NCBI RefSeq assembly: GCF_902362185.1
Contig: NC_044497.1
Location: 30,354,501-30,418,500, forward strand
DNA: 64,000 nt
Source of the DNA: Chanos chanos
Lineage: Eukaryota > Chordata > Actinopteri > Gonorynchiformes > Chanidae
Direction of reading: 5' to 3'
Positions within the stretch are counted from its first letter, which is position 1, and each line of letters opens with the position of its first letter. The notes under the pieces were generated by a model. That model was not told the origin of the DNA and ran no database searches. It saw nothing but the letters and a program-made list of their open reading frames with translations. Of this stretch, positions 36,155 through 49,100 are shown in pieces. Position numbers and translations under genes: made by a program.

Positions 36155-39100
36155 CCACAGTTGTTCATTTTATATAAACCATGTTTTTAAAATCACCAAC
36201 AGTTTACCACTGGCATACTATTAAGTTCTGTTCTTCAGGGTTTATTTTACATATTCACATATTCGGCTGGTGGATCTTATTTTCCTGTTTTGCTCCCTGG
36301 GAACATTTGTGCTGCTTAAGCAGTAGTGTGTAATCTGAGTATGATGAGTGTAATTTTTTATTTACCACATTTTACAGCTCACTTATAGTTAATAGCCTGC
36401 TGCCTCAGCACTTTCCTTCTGTTGACTGACAGTGTAGTGTTGGTTTTTTGCGGTCTGGCTTACAAACATCACCCCTCTGAATTTGATTGAGCATAACAAT
36501 TATTTTAAGGTCAAGTCTGTGTATCACAACCAATGTCAACAATGTTCTTCACTTCAGTGAGTGATTTGACCATACAAGGCGTGTTTAAATAAAGTAACAG
36601 AATAAAGCGTGAAATTGTTTTGGGTGGTAATGACTCAGTGTGTTAAGATTTAACTCACTCTGTCTGGATGATGATGCATCTATGCAATCTAGACACATCA
36701 TCATCCAGACGACTATCCCCACCTTCTCCACCACACTGCTTAATGTCTGTAAATAGCATCTGCTTCACAAACTGCATCTGTTTTATGGCAAGACCTTGAA
36801 AGGAGGGAAGGAGTATGGAGGATTAGACGGTGAGGCCCCTGGTAAATTAACTGTTAATGCAGTCCTGGTGATTTATCAAAATAAGTTCTAGCCTTGTCAG
36901 TAAAGAATCTCTCCCATACGTCTTGTGTCTTCTCTACTTCATACAGAAAGTCTTGTTTATATAGGCACTGTACAGTACTGAACACTCTCTTTATTCAAGA
37001 TGGGTGTCACACACCGCTGGACCTTGGTTATTAGGTGACAGAAATATATATGTCTTTAATGCAAAACATCAACAATTTCAGATTAGGCTCCACTGTACCA
37101 TAAGTCATTAGATGAGCGTTACTCGATACATATACAGCAGAATGTGGAGATTTGGTTTTGTGATACATGGTGGTGACTGTTAGTGTTGCTTTGAAATGCC
37201 ATCAGAAGGAGGCACACAACGAGTCTTTTGGCAGTGTGCACAAAGAGAGCAAATAGTCACAGGGCACGATTTTGAAATACCAATGCAAAGGGTATGAAAG
37301 CCCTTAAACATGCTTTACACTGAAAATAAAGTGTATCCAGAAGGTGCAAATGCAAATAATGATCTCTGCATATGATCTCTGATCTCTGCATGTGTATCTC
37401 TGTTACACAAGCATGCTCAATGCTCCTCTGTTGACATTCCCCATATAAAATGGTTACAAAAAGCATTCCGGAAAGCAGCTTGAAATGTCTCTGGTGACCA
37501 AATAAATACGACATAGAAATATTTCCACAGCTGAAGGTAAAAAAAAGATGCAACGCAAAATTAGTTATTGCTGTTAGGCAATTTCTCCCCATTTGCCAAA
37601 GTCCCTCATATTTCATATTCATCACATATTTTCATACACAGACACTTGGCATTTGACCAACTGTAATTCCCCTTGTCATTTCTACTTCATTTTTCTGCCT
37701 ACGCTTGTCTGCTGTTCCAGTTCAGTTATGAATTATGAAATCACAATAATTGAGCTGTCCATGTAGCTTTAAAACTCCTTTTCTCCACTGTTACCATATG
37801 CTGATCCTGACCCTGAGGCTTGCATGTCCCATTTCCTCACACATTCAACCTCTGTTACATACCGTTTATTGTGCATTTAAGCAAGGGAAGACAGAGATTC
37901 TCCCAGTCCTCAAACACAAGCACAATGCTGCTTTAGCAGGCAGGCTGTAGTGTTGCCCCAGGGCTCAGATCTCTGACAGACAACGCTTTTCATCTAATCC
38001 TGTCTCTTTATCTTTTCTATCAGCCTGAGAAGTGGGTTTTTGAATGACAATGAAACAGTCAGAGTCAGGAACACTGACCCTGCAGCACTGGGGTAAGGAG
38101 AGAGAGAGGGAGAGAGAGAGAGAGAGAGAGAGATGTATGAGGAGAAAAAGGCCATAATGGACCCCAAAAAAAGCGGGAGTGCTCACTGCTAGACTTCACT
38201 GAGAGTGCTGTTATCAGTTTGTCATAAAGATAACTCCACAAACCCAGAAAAAGATATGAGAACAGGCAAGAACGTCTGTCTGGCTGCACGACTCCACCCA
38301 CATGCACAAAGTCACTCAGTAATAATCACCTCGACAGCTATTGTTCAACTGAGGAGACCGAACAAAATTTAGGCTTACACTTTAGCAAGAACGTCCGCAA
38401 ATGAATCTGTTGGGACAGGTTTTCAGTCTGAGGAGGGTGTCTAAGACACTTTGGCACCAAAATCAAAGCAAATATAAAATAAGCACACCCTTTTTTCACA
38501 TCCGTCTATTCAGCTAAAGTAAACACACATAGAGATAAGAGGCTACACATACAAATAGACTCTTGTACGAATTCAGCTGCACACCCTGCTTTGACCCCCG
38601 CAGGAGCAGCATGAAAGAGGATGTAAAAGATAGTGTGGCCAGTGTTTTTTTTTTTTTTTTACAAATTCCTGTGTGTTCATACTGCCCACATCTGATGGAA
38701 ACTTTTGTTTATACAGTAAGAATTTGTTTCTATGGGTGCATTGCAGCTGTGCTCAGCACACACTGGAGGGAATGACCTAGGTGGGTGTCTTTGAGAACTA
38801 GTAATGAAAAAGGAACACACAGCTGTAAAAAACTCAAGCCAATTCAAAGTGAAATTTACAGGCTCTAGAAATGCATAAAAAAGCGAAAGGAGATGAAGAA
38901 GCACAGAATGAACTAAAGGCGAGAGCTGAATGTAGTATAGAAAGAAAAAGAATACTGAATATAAACGACAGAGAGAGAGAGAGAGAGCCTGGAGAGACTA
39001 AGAGAGACGGAGAGAAGGAGGGCTGCAAGCATCAGAGGAATTTGTGTAATGTGCAGGCAGATATAAACACCCTTTTTAAGCTACGAGAGTGGAAAGCCTT

Positions 39101-40659
39101 TGGCCTTGTTTCAGTTGACTCCATTCTTGATTAAAAAAAACGAAGAAAGAAAAGGATTTTTTTTTCTGACTGTTCAAGTGGAATAAATGCCTGCCGCATT
39201 CTAACTGAAGTGACTCAGCCCAGTGACCTTTAGTCAGATTTCCTGACATGTCACGGTAAAATAGAGTACCTGACTTCAGCACAATGTTCCCTTTACGTTT
39301 AAATGATTCAACTCTGGAGCCCAGCCCAAATTGTTAGCAACATAAACAAACAAAAAACAGACAATAGGATCAAATTAAATTACTGAAGTCTCGGTTAAAT
39401 AAGCCCATTATGAATGAAGAATCAGCCTATGACGACAGTAGAAGGCCCATGCATAACCTGGTTCAACATATGGTACTGGAGTTTTGCATGAACTCAGCTT
39501 TTTTTTTTTCTTCTTCATGAAAATTCCTCTGAAACGTAAGGAAACCTTTTCCTATGCCTATGGAATGCTATAAATACGTCTTCAACTTTGAGGAAAAATA
39601 ACATACAAAGGTTCAGACAGGACGTTGCCATGAGAGTTATAATGGACCTCGAGAGAGAACAGGACAGTTATATTGGATGCCCTGAGAACTCCATTTCCCA
39701 TGACAGTCAAATACACCCTCTAACCTCACAGTGGAAATGTTATATAGTGGGTGTTGGCTTCTTACATGTAGGAAATTCTGAGCAGTAAAATTATGGCATT
39801 ACAGATGTTTCTACTTTTGCAGTAGAGAAAAATGAAAAAGATTGAATGGTCAGTGGGGGTGGGGGGGTGGGGCAGATTAAGACAAAGACAACTGACAGAT
39901 GGAATACATATTAGAATATTTCATCCTTGCAGATCATGCACATTTATGGAAAAAATGATATATAGGAAATTCATTATGACAATTTTTCTCTGTGTGTTGA
40001 TTGTGCAGGAAACACGTAAAGATTGATTGTTTCCACTGGAGACTATGTGAGGTGGAGGGTGGATGGTGGTGGGGGGGGGGGGGGGCTGTTTGGACCTTGG
40101 CATGCCAAGCGTGGTGGGATATCCTGCCTATTTCCAGTAGTTACCGTATTACTGTATCATGTCACTACTTGGAGGGTAAAGCTAAGACCATTAAAGCTCC
40201 TTACCAGTTCACTGGCCATACTTTACATTAGCCAATATACTGAATGTTCAGTGAAAACAGATAAACAGCAAGACATCTGTTTTAACCTGCATGCCCACAC
40301 GTGGGGGCCAGATGGGTAACCATAAAATTTCCCCATGCAAAAACAAACCCTAATACAAACCTTGAGCAAAGAGTGCTGTGGAAGTTGAGACAGGCTTTTG
40401 TGAGGAGTTGGAAGTCTTGATGACGTACATACTGAGGAGTATCTGCTGGAGAGCAGGAAGGCACTGGGCATTTGGCAATTCATTGCTAAAACAAATCCAA
40501 TGATGGGAAATCCCACTGAGCTCCAAATATATTTTTAGTTTGACATGGATGACTTAGCTCTTTGTTGACTATCCGGTCGCCCGTAAAGCATAAGCCAAAC
40601 AAAACATCTTTTACTGCATTTAGGTGTACCTTTGATCTGGTTAGAATTTTTGTCCACAC

Positions 40660-40770
40660 CTTACAGTCCCATTACCCTTTAACACACTTAATTGATCATA
40701 GAAAATTGATCATGATGCACTTGTAAGTCGCTTTGGCTAAAAGCGTCTGCCAAATACCAAATTGTAAATA
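40660..40770 (+). mobile_element. Truncated SINE-like tail (V-SINE/DANA-type conserved segment)
   Basis: CACTTGTAAGTCGCTTTGG followed by CTAAAAGCGTCTGCCAAAT (40719-40755) is the strongly conserved segment shared by many fish SINEs of the V-SINE superfamily. No tRNA-like head with A and B boxes was recognised upstream, so this is a 5'-truncated copy. Outer limits are approximate, and the exact family would need a repeat library. Confidence 0.6.
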
Positions 40771-41965
40771 GAACTTCATAGGTTTTTACTAACAAAATTT
40801 TCATGTTTTTCTTGTCTTCTCCCCCTCCCTTCACCCCTATGCTTTGTGAACTGGGTTTCTACTGGCAACGTTTTACTAACAAAGGCAAAGTGTATCTGCT
40901 TCCCTTGTGGATACAACTCAGCTATGCTGTCTCCAGGGTACTTTTATATTATCAGTCGTGTTTTTATGTGTCAGCTCTCTTCCTTTTCCTTCTTTTCACT
41001 GTCCCAGAGATTGTAACCAGCCTTAATGCAGTTCAGTTCATCAAAAAGAATTTTTAAAAAGTCTGTTGTCAAGGTTCATTTGTCAAGTTAACCAATAATC
41101 TGTATTTCATAGATTATTTGAAAATGTGCTTTTATAAGCCAGTGAATGTGAAAATGTGGTAAAACCTTAAGTTAGTCTAGTTTAAAGAGTGGTTAATTGT
41201 TAATAAACTCCACAGTCATGGATAATACTAAATTTCAAGATATAAGGGGAGACTACACACTAAAGAGATGAGATGGGTAATGCAGAACGTCAGTTTATTT
41301 GTGGTAAATGATATGAATTTGAAAGGTAACACTTTTCAAGGTTCACACTATCTAACTGATTTGTGGCACTGCAGTGCTGTGTAACAATATTGGGTATGTG
41401 AGTGATTGTCCCTCTCTGTTACAAATATTCCTGTGTCACGGATAGGGAAATTTTTATTTCCATCCATGGTGCTTTATGGAATGTAATGACATAATTTTCG
41501 ATGAATAAAACAGAGTATGGGCCACACGTCCGTGCAAAAAAATGTGCGGATCCATTAAAAGAGTAGATGCACATACCAGCGCAAAGTTTTTCCAGGTGCA
41601 TTTTCAACCTGATTTACAGCTCAGTGGACAATTCAAAGAGCATTGCTCCCATCTGTTGGACTCTCACCACACATGATGCATGATATTAGTAATTGAGTAT
41701 GTGAAGGCTGTTCCAGAAATGCTCCTTAAACAAAGATGGGCTAGGTTCACTGTCTATTACAGAACATCAGCGTTGTTTGATAAAATAATAAAACTATAAA
41801 CAATAAATGTTTTTATGATTTCTCTTTTTGGGCATAATTCTGTTTCTGTAACATGCATATGAATGTGCATTTTACATATGTTTTGCAAAAATAGCACATA
41901 CAAATGCTATACTCTTCATGTGCTCTCTCTGGGGTTGCAAGATATCGGCCTGCTATTTCAAGGAC

Positions 41966-42001
<36 letters not shown>

Positions 42002-42876
42002 CCGTCTTTCTCATTTATGTAATCACACGCATGTTACACTTCCAAATTTAGACAAAAAAGTCTTAAACCATCTAGGACAACAACTAATCACTATGCTGTC
42101 TTTGGAGCAGATTTTAATCTGTTGACATGGAAACTATTTTCTGACAGCAAGAGCAAAAGCATACCTTATACTGCAAGGTTGCTTGCCCGGAGTCTTAAAT
42201 CCAGATGTCCTGTCATGATACCTTATAGCCCAGACTACTAAAACAGTCCTTTACCGGAATGGACTTTGATCTCAGAATATTGTCTCAGTTGTGTATTTCA
42301 GTTTTCTATTACAGAGTGATTTCTCTTCGGCTTTTGTACAATAAAATATCTACGTAAAACAAACATCACCGTCCAAACTGGGCACAGGTCCAAGGTGGTG
42401 ACGTTTGGCCCGAAGCCTTCTAAACTGAGACACTGAAGACGGGAGAGGAGGGAGCAAACCAATGAAAGGGAGGGAACCGGGCGAATTCAGTAGCTGAGAC
42501 TGACTGCACAGACATTCTGAAGTTAGTTTCGTTCAGTTGGAAAATCTCTAAAGTTTAGGAAAGAACACATAGGTTACAGTAAAATATTCAGCGATCGAAA
42601 ATCGTTTGTTAATTATACAGTTGTGTCGTGCTTGGACTCACTGGTAATATAGTTGCTTTTTTTTTTATAAATAAAGAAGAAAGAAACATTCACATCGACG
42701 CAACTCAAAATCGTTCCCTGTGGTTATTTTTTTACGGGGTCGTCAAAATTTGGAGAAAAACCGCAGACAAAAATGTTTGAATATTGACTTGGACCGACCA
42801 TTTGGGCTATGAGCACTACCTTGAGGATAGTATCTTCCACAACTGTGTGTACTTCTGAAGTTTTTACCTAAAACCA

Positions 42877-45800
42877 ATGGATTCCAGAATTGCGCTCACG
42901 TGTTTTTTACTAAGTACGCTGTTTCGGACATCTTGGAGCCAAAACGTACCTGAAACAGGTGAGACTTGGTGGCTATTTTGCTGGAGGGAGTGCCTGAGGG
43001 TTTGCTGGAGAATGATTGATTTTTGTGTCAACGTATTACCGTATCTGATATGAACACAATTGTATCGCTTGTCCTCATCGGTCAAGGGAAGTATGGGTTG
43101 GCATCAATATATTGCTGATTTCAGTCAAGGACTGAAAGGTGTGGTCTTTGGAAAATTCGATTGAACAAGAAGAGAGTCGGCGTGTGTACTTATCAGCTAC
43201 GTTAATGAAATAACTGTTTCCTAAATAATTATTCCCAAAGACAATTTGGTGTGTGTGTCTGTCTGGCTGGGTGTCTGCACGTGCGGGTGCGTGTATGGGT
43301 GTGCATGAAGTTAGGTGTACGCACATGTATACACATAGGTCTCGCTTGAAGTAAATGTGTATGTTAGTGCGCCTCTTTCTTTTGAACACAATTCCTGGAT
43401 TCGATTTTTTTTTAAACAAAACCTCCACACTTGAGCTCTTCAGAGCGTCAAATTGTAAACAACTCTCTTTTGCTTCTGCTCATGCTCTGTCAAGCTATCC
43501 TGCCCGGGCATTGTTTATGTCTCACCTGGGCAGTAGTCCAGTCAGTAGCTCATATATTTAATCTCTGGTGCAGTGTTCACCACATTCTCATACAAGTTAG
43601 GGCAGACACACAAACAGTTGGCACACTCAAAGAAATCATGGAGCGAAAGACTTTGGATTGCAAAACCAACACAAAAGGCCAAAGTGCAACGTCCAAACAA
43701 GCAAGGAGATGTCTAAAGAGTCACTGGAGTGGAAATGTTTGTGAAAGTCTGTGCTGTGTGCTTACTGTGTGTCTATACCTCTAAGCAGAGGCAAAGCCTT
43801 ATGGAAAATGGAATTTGCGTAATTGGAGTCAGGAACCCATATGTCTTAGATCAATCTGATTTATCGGAGCAACCACCCAGTGTACAACTATGATGAAACA
43901 TCAAAAATGCACACTGAGAGGGCAAAGAGTGAATAACAAACTTCCAAATTACACAGAAAGTGCTTATTAATATTGTGTACATGTCGGCTTCCACAAAACC
44001 CATGGATGCTACACTGTTGGTGGGCAGTAGTGTACTACTAGGCCAAATAGCTTGGACTTTTTTAAGCTGACAAATACTTGACCCCCCCACCCTGTCCCTC
44101 CCACTCTTACACATTCTTCCACTCGAATATGCTGGAAGAGTTTAAGCGTTCTCTTTTTCCATCATATTGAATTGCCAGTTCTCACCTCCCCCCCCCCTAT
44201 TTACTGTACCTCCGTTCTCTTGTTCCCTTGTTCCCTCACCTTTTTCACCACAAACTCACAAACTTTCCTCTCTATAACAATATCCAGTAGTCCTGACCTT
44301 AAACCCAGCTACCTCTCTCCATCTGTTTATATTTATTGTTCACCTCATGTTTTAAAACCCTTTTCCTGCCAGGACATTTGTTATTTTGGCAAGTCACTAC
44401 TGCTTTGCTGAATCTTTCTAAATGTTTTGAAGAACGCTTTTAACTGTAACGTTTTTTACCCTTTTCTCTCTATAAATCTGACACTCTCCTCACCACTACT
44501 TTTACTGTCTACCAGTCCCTTTCTGCTTTTTGTCAAAACCTGTATTTTTCTTATGTTTCTCCCACAGTACTTAGCTCTGTCTTTCCTTTGAGATCTGACT
44601 TTCTCTGCATTTTACTGGTTTGGCAATAAAAATTAATGGCTGACTGCTCCAAAGAGGGGCAGAGGTTGAGAGTGATGGAAGTTTTTTTGTGAATTTTTCA
44701 GTGTTTGTGTGTGTGTGTGAACATGTGAGAGAGTCTAGCACACTGGAAAAAAGACGGGAGGGAGGGAGTGTTTATCACTGTTATTCAGGTGGCTACATTT
44801 ATACAGTATGTACAATGGTTGTTTGTGTGCATGCTTTCCTGTTTTGACCATTAAAGTGCCTATAACAACATTTTTGTGGTTAGAAACTACATTACGCAAA
44901 CCTTTGTAGCACTTCTCATATCTGATGGAATTATTCAGTACAAAAAAAAAAAAAAGGTGAGATTTTCCACAGTGTTTATATCCAGACTTAACTACACCTC
45001 ACTACTGTCCCCTTACCTTTTACCCCAACATATCTGTATAAAATGAATATACTTCTTAACTGCACTGCTCTGTACAAGGCAATAATGTATGATCTCTTGT
45101 TGTGTCAGCAGGTTTAGCTTGGTCCTAATAAATACTGCTATTTGCTTCTTAGAGTTTGAGATTCGTAATGGGATATCATGATTGTCATTGCAATGACTTC
45201 CTGTTACTTTTAGGATAGTTTTTGAAGCCCTGACCTACTTGTCTATTGACCTAACATTTTTAGGTGGTTATGAGTGTCTGACTTAATATGTCCCTAGCTA
45301 TTGCTTAAGATCATTAAGTGATCCTTGTTTATGTACAAACTAAACAGTTGTTAGGCTGCCTTTCGTTTATGCTATGTTATGAAACCTCTCATTGCTAGTT
45401 CACTAGGCACCAGCTGTAAGGAGTTTCAAAAGGGTTTTTTAGGTTGGGTTGTTTTATTGTTATTATTGTTTTTCATTTAATTTGAATTATTTTATCATTT
45501 ATTTGATTTTATGACCTCATGGATTCTTGCTTTTATTGTTGGTTTACGTTATCTCTCTTATTGCTTTTGCTGATCCCTTTTTTTTAATCACACTCAACAC
45601 ATGTCTTGTAAATTTTAGTTAATTTACAGTACATCCCTTTTTATGATTTTTTTTTCCATCTTAATTCTGCATATGAAGCCCTTTTAGCTTCATACCATCT
45701 ACTAAGCATGTTATATAAATGAGGCTATTATTTCTTTATTATTTACTCCATACTATTCACTCTGTATTTAATTCCCCCTGTCTTTTGTTTTAACCTACAG

Positions 45801-47299
45801 TTCTAAACTGTTGTGAAGGCGATGTCTTGTTCCTGCTAGACTCCTCTGGTAGCGTGGCATCTTATGAGTACACGCGGATGCTCAGCTTCCTGTCGGAGCT
45901 GCTTCAGCCTTTCTCTTTAGGCCCTGACCAAGTGAGGGTGGGCCTGCTGCAGGTTGGGACTGAGCCTCGCCTAGAGTTTGATTTTGGGGCTCACAGCTCC
46001 CAGGAGGGTTTACAACGGGCTCTACAGAGGACTAAACAGCTTGGGGGAGACACCAACACAGAAGAAGCTCTGCTCATGGCCCGGGACCAAGTACTGAGAC
46101 CAGGAGCACCAGGAGGAACGAGACCAGGGCTTCCCACAGTCCTCGTCTGGCTTACTGACGGAGTGGAACCTGGTGATATAGAAGAACAAATGGCTCAGCT
46201 GCGGGAGGAAGGTGTGTCCGTCCTGGTGGTCTCCACTGGTCATGGGAACTACCAGGTGCTGAGAGAGGTGGTAACCCCCCCTGCAGAGGATCACCTTTTC
46301 TTTGTGGACATTGATGATTTAACCATCATCACTGAAGACTTAAGGGATGCTATCATTGGTAAGTACCTGAGGTAAAAAAAATTTTAGTGTGACAAGAGAA
46401 GAACATTGTAAGGCTTTTTTGTGCAATCCAAGTGATTTTTGGTGAGTCATATTCTCCCACATCAACCCATTCATATAAAAAGAAGGAGGCAATGTTTTAA
46501 GACAAAAATGATCACTGTGGCATGAAGTAAACTGCATTATATTTTGCCTTGGGCAGTTTGTCATGGGTGGAACAGGGAAACTTTTAGATCACATGATGTC
46601 ACTGATTAAGACATGGTTTGAAGTCATTTTACATCCATTTTACAGTGTGCTCTTTAGGTGTAAGAGGAGAAACTGAGATTTGTTCATTTCTCTGCTTCCA
46701 CTCAGAACCAACTGGTACAAATCTAGGCCTTCATGCCAGTCTAGCATAACTCAAATCATCAGAAAGAGTAGAAGAAGACAAGGAGGCACAGGAGAGAATT
46801 AGGACAGAAGGAGACACTGTAATGAGAGAGTGGGGGCTATTAATACAGAAATTATTTTCTTCCCTCCAACCCCCAGCTGAGTCCCTCAGGGTGCTAGACA
46901 AGGATATTTATGGGTCGGGGTGGGAGGTGGGGTTGGGGGCGGGGGGGGGGGGGGGGGGGGGGGGGGCTCTTTGTAGTGATACTGAGTAACGCTCAAGGAA
47001 CACTCACAGACATTTACATAAACACATATGTAATAGGTCATATGTAAATCTAAAAATATCTAATTAGTAAAGCATTTGGCCTTCGAGATGTTGCCCGAGA
47101 GTCCTACTCACAGCTCACTGACACTGAATCCCCTCATGAGCTTTCTATTTGTTACTGCAGCATCCTCTGACTGTGTTTTCTATTTTGAGGGACTTTATTA
47201 CATGGCGTTTAGGGCTGTGCAGACTGTCTTACTTTTTAACCCTTCTGTCCCTCGCAGAACGTTTATGCATCTGAGCTGCCCTGCACTTGGCCTCTTTTT

Positions 47300-47331
<32 letters not shown>

Positions 47332-49100
47332 CTTCTCCATCTCTCCTATGAACACATACAGAGATCATTCGAGCAGAGAGGCTGCAGGTGAGAGATGTCT
47401 CCTCCAACAGTGCAGTGCTACAATGGAGACCTGTGCTGGCAGGTGCCGGGTACTACGAAATCCGATTTCGGCCCATGCAAACTGGACAGACAGGTGGGGG
47501 AGGAGGTCCCGGCACTAGCCCTAGCATCACGGGCGGCTCCTACCAGAGAATCACCCGTCCGGGAGACTCCAGTTCAGCCAAGCTAACTGGCCTGCTCCCT
47601 GACACCACTTACACGGTCACCCTAACTCCGGAGACTAACCTGCAGGTCCTAAACTCACTCACCGCCACCTTTACCACACAGCCTGGTGAGCAGAGCAGAA
47701 TTCACCTCAATATGGTTTCCCGGGGGGAATGGATCGAGTCAGCAATGGAATGATAGATCACTTAGCCGTGTAGACTATTTACATTTTTCTGCTTTTTTTC
47801 CTAATCTCCCTTCAAATACTCACTACTTCTCTCATTTTTTTACTTTGCCGACTCCTTCTTTTCCTCCCTAATTCAGAGGTAATGAGCCCGGCCGTGGTGA
47901 CTGTATCCGGATCCAGCACAGACAGTATACGTCTGAGCTGGGGTCCCCTGCAGCCTGACTCTGTACGCACCTACCAGGTGGAATATTCCCCTCTTCCCAC
48001 AGGCAAACTCCAGGTTGTCACCCTCAGCAACAGGCAAAACTCCACGGTTCTGACCAACCTCCAGCCAGACACCCAGTACCTGGTCACTGTGAGCGCACAG
48101 CACTCATCCGGACGGGAGAGGGCCATGTCGGTGAAAGCCTGCACTCAAGAGGGTAAGGATCGCTGCATTTGTCATTGGGAATCAAAACAGTGAGGAAAGG
48201 TACCACAGGGCAAAAAGATGTAGAAAATGCATGGGTTTAGGGTTAGGGTTTATGGGTTTTGGGAATCTGGGTCAGATTTAACGCAGGTTCATTTTAAACG
48301 AGACAAATAATAAAAAGTGACAGATCAGACTTTGTGTACATCTGTTGCTGTTCTTTGAATGTGTTCTATAAATATAACACTCAAATTACTGGACTGAAAG
48401 CACTCCCACCCATCCTGTGCATCCACACAAACATGCACAAACACACAAACACACACACACACATGCACAAACACTCACTGCACTCATTGTACAGCAGCCA
48501 AGATCTGTTCATCTGAGTGCCCTTTAGGCAGGAAACGAACATTGGAAGAAAGATCTCACTCTCTCACTCTCTCTCTCTCTAAGTGTTGCCAGCCTTAGCT
48601 GATTTGCAGCTGACCACAGTGGGAAGTGACTCAGTACAGGTTCAGTGGAAAGGCGGTTTGGAAGGGCTTCGTGGTTACTGGGTTACTTGGGAAGGAGAAG
48701 CAAGTCTTGCAAGCCAGCGCTCCACCCTGTATCTGCCACCCAGCACCCTGTCCACAGTACTGACTCGGGTTCCACCCAGTGCCCGTGTCTGTGTTTCTCC
48801 CGTTTACAAAACAGCTCGTGGGGAAGGCCTCTGTTGCACTGCTAAGTTCAACTCAGGTGATAGACAGTTCACACACATTGGGGTTTTATAGTTTATTATC
48901 TGGCCATACACTATATAATGATATGTTTACCAAGCTCTTGTAAATTGGACCAAGGCCATTGAAATTGGTCCCCAGTCTAACCTTGTTTTCACACCCTATG
49001 TTTGATAAGAAGTAGAAGTGGAAGTACTACAGACCAGTATAAATCAATATCTCTTTCATTTCCTCCTACAGCTGCAGCAACCTGGAGCCACAGAATTTAA
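42877..49100 (+). CDS. VWA1: von Willebrand factor A domain-containing protein 1 (WARP), three-FN3 form
   Basis: Six coding exons: 42877-42958, 45801-46358, 47362-47685, 47877-48152, 48584-48856 and 49072-49100. All have GT-AG borders and every intron is phase 1, giving 513 aa (human 445). Residues 1-24 are a signal peptide (ALTCFLLSTLFRTSWS). The VWA domain, about 35-210, has an intact MIDAS: Asp41-Ser43-Ser45, Thr in GGDTNTEEAL and Asp147 in WLTDG. FN3 repeats follow at about 214-320, 321-412 and 413-503, one exon each. Human VWA1 has two FN3 repeats and a short Pro/Arg tail, so the third is unusual. The last exon adds only nine residues before TAA. The human protein is a secreted matrix component of cartilage and basement membranes that binds perlecan. 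Identification rests on the VWA and first two FN3 domains; the last exon is less certain. Confidence 0.92.
42959..45800 (+). other. VWA1: VWA1 intron 1
   Basis: A 2.8-kb phase-1 intron with no supported exon inside. It is AT-rich with short pyrimidine runs. The frames at 43355-43784 are not protein-like. The VWA1 promoter lies just before the gene, at about 42.4-42.8 kb, where a CCAAT-like CCAATGAAAG occurs near 42459. Confidence 0.5.
46941..46966 (+). repeat. 26-nt poly-G homopolymer in VWA1 intron 2
   Basis: An unbroken run of 26 G, preceded by further G-runs from about 46917. It is strongly G-quadruplex-forming. Its true length is uncertain because such runs are often mis-sequenced. Confidence 0.9.
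47304..47332 (+). repeat. (CT)n tract before VWA1 exon 3
   Basis: A pure CT repeat ending about 30 bases upstream of the exon 3 acceptor (ACAG at 47358-47361). It lengthens the polypyrimidine tract. A similar CT run directly precedes exon 5 (48556-48580). Confidence 0.85.

Larger units (their letters stand above)
34815..42470. other. Gene-poor interval between FKBP1A and VWA1
   Basis: About 7.6 kb with no exon I can support. It holds a triplicated GTTCCT motif (35.9-36.1 kb), a GAA repeat, a perfect hairpin (36.66-36.71 kb), GA tracts at about 38098-38132 and 38969-38988, G-runs at 39847-39870 and 40071-40085, a V-SINE-type tail (about 40.7 kb) and a CT tract at 41970-41998. The 122-codon frame on the - strand at 37257-37625 resembles nothing known. 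The human 20p13/1p36 synteny junction falls here. Confidence 0.5.

Noticed and set aside
37257-37625. 122-codon frame on the - strand in the FKBP1A-VWA1 gap
   Set aside because: No recognisable domain, odd Cys/His scatter and no splice or promoter context; consistent with a chance frame.
48234-48262. TTTAGGGTTAGGGTTTATGGG, telomere-like sequence
   Set aside because: Only about two TTAGGG units, too short to be an interstitial telomeric array.
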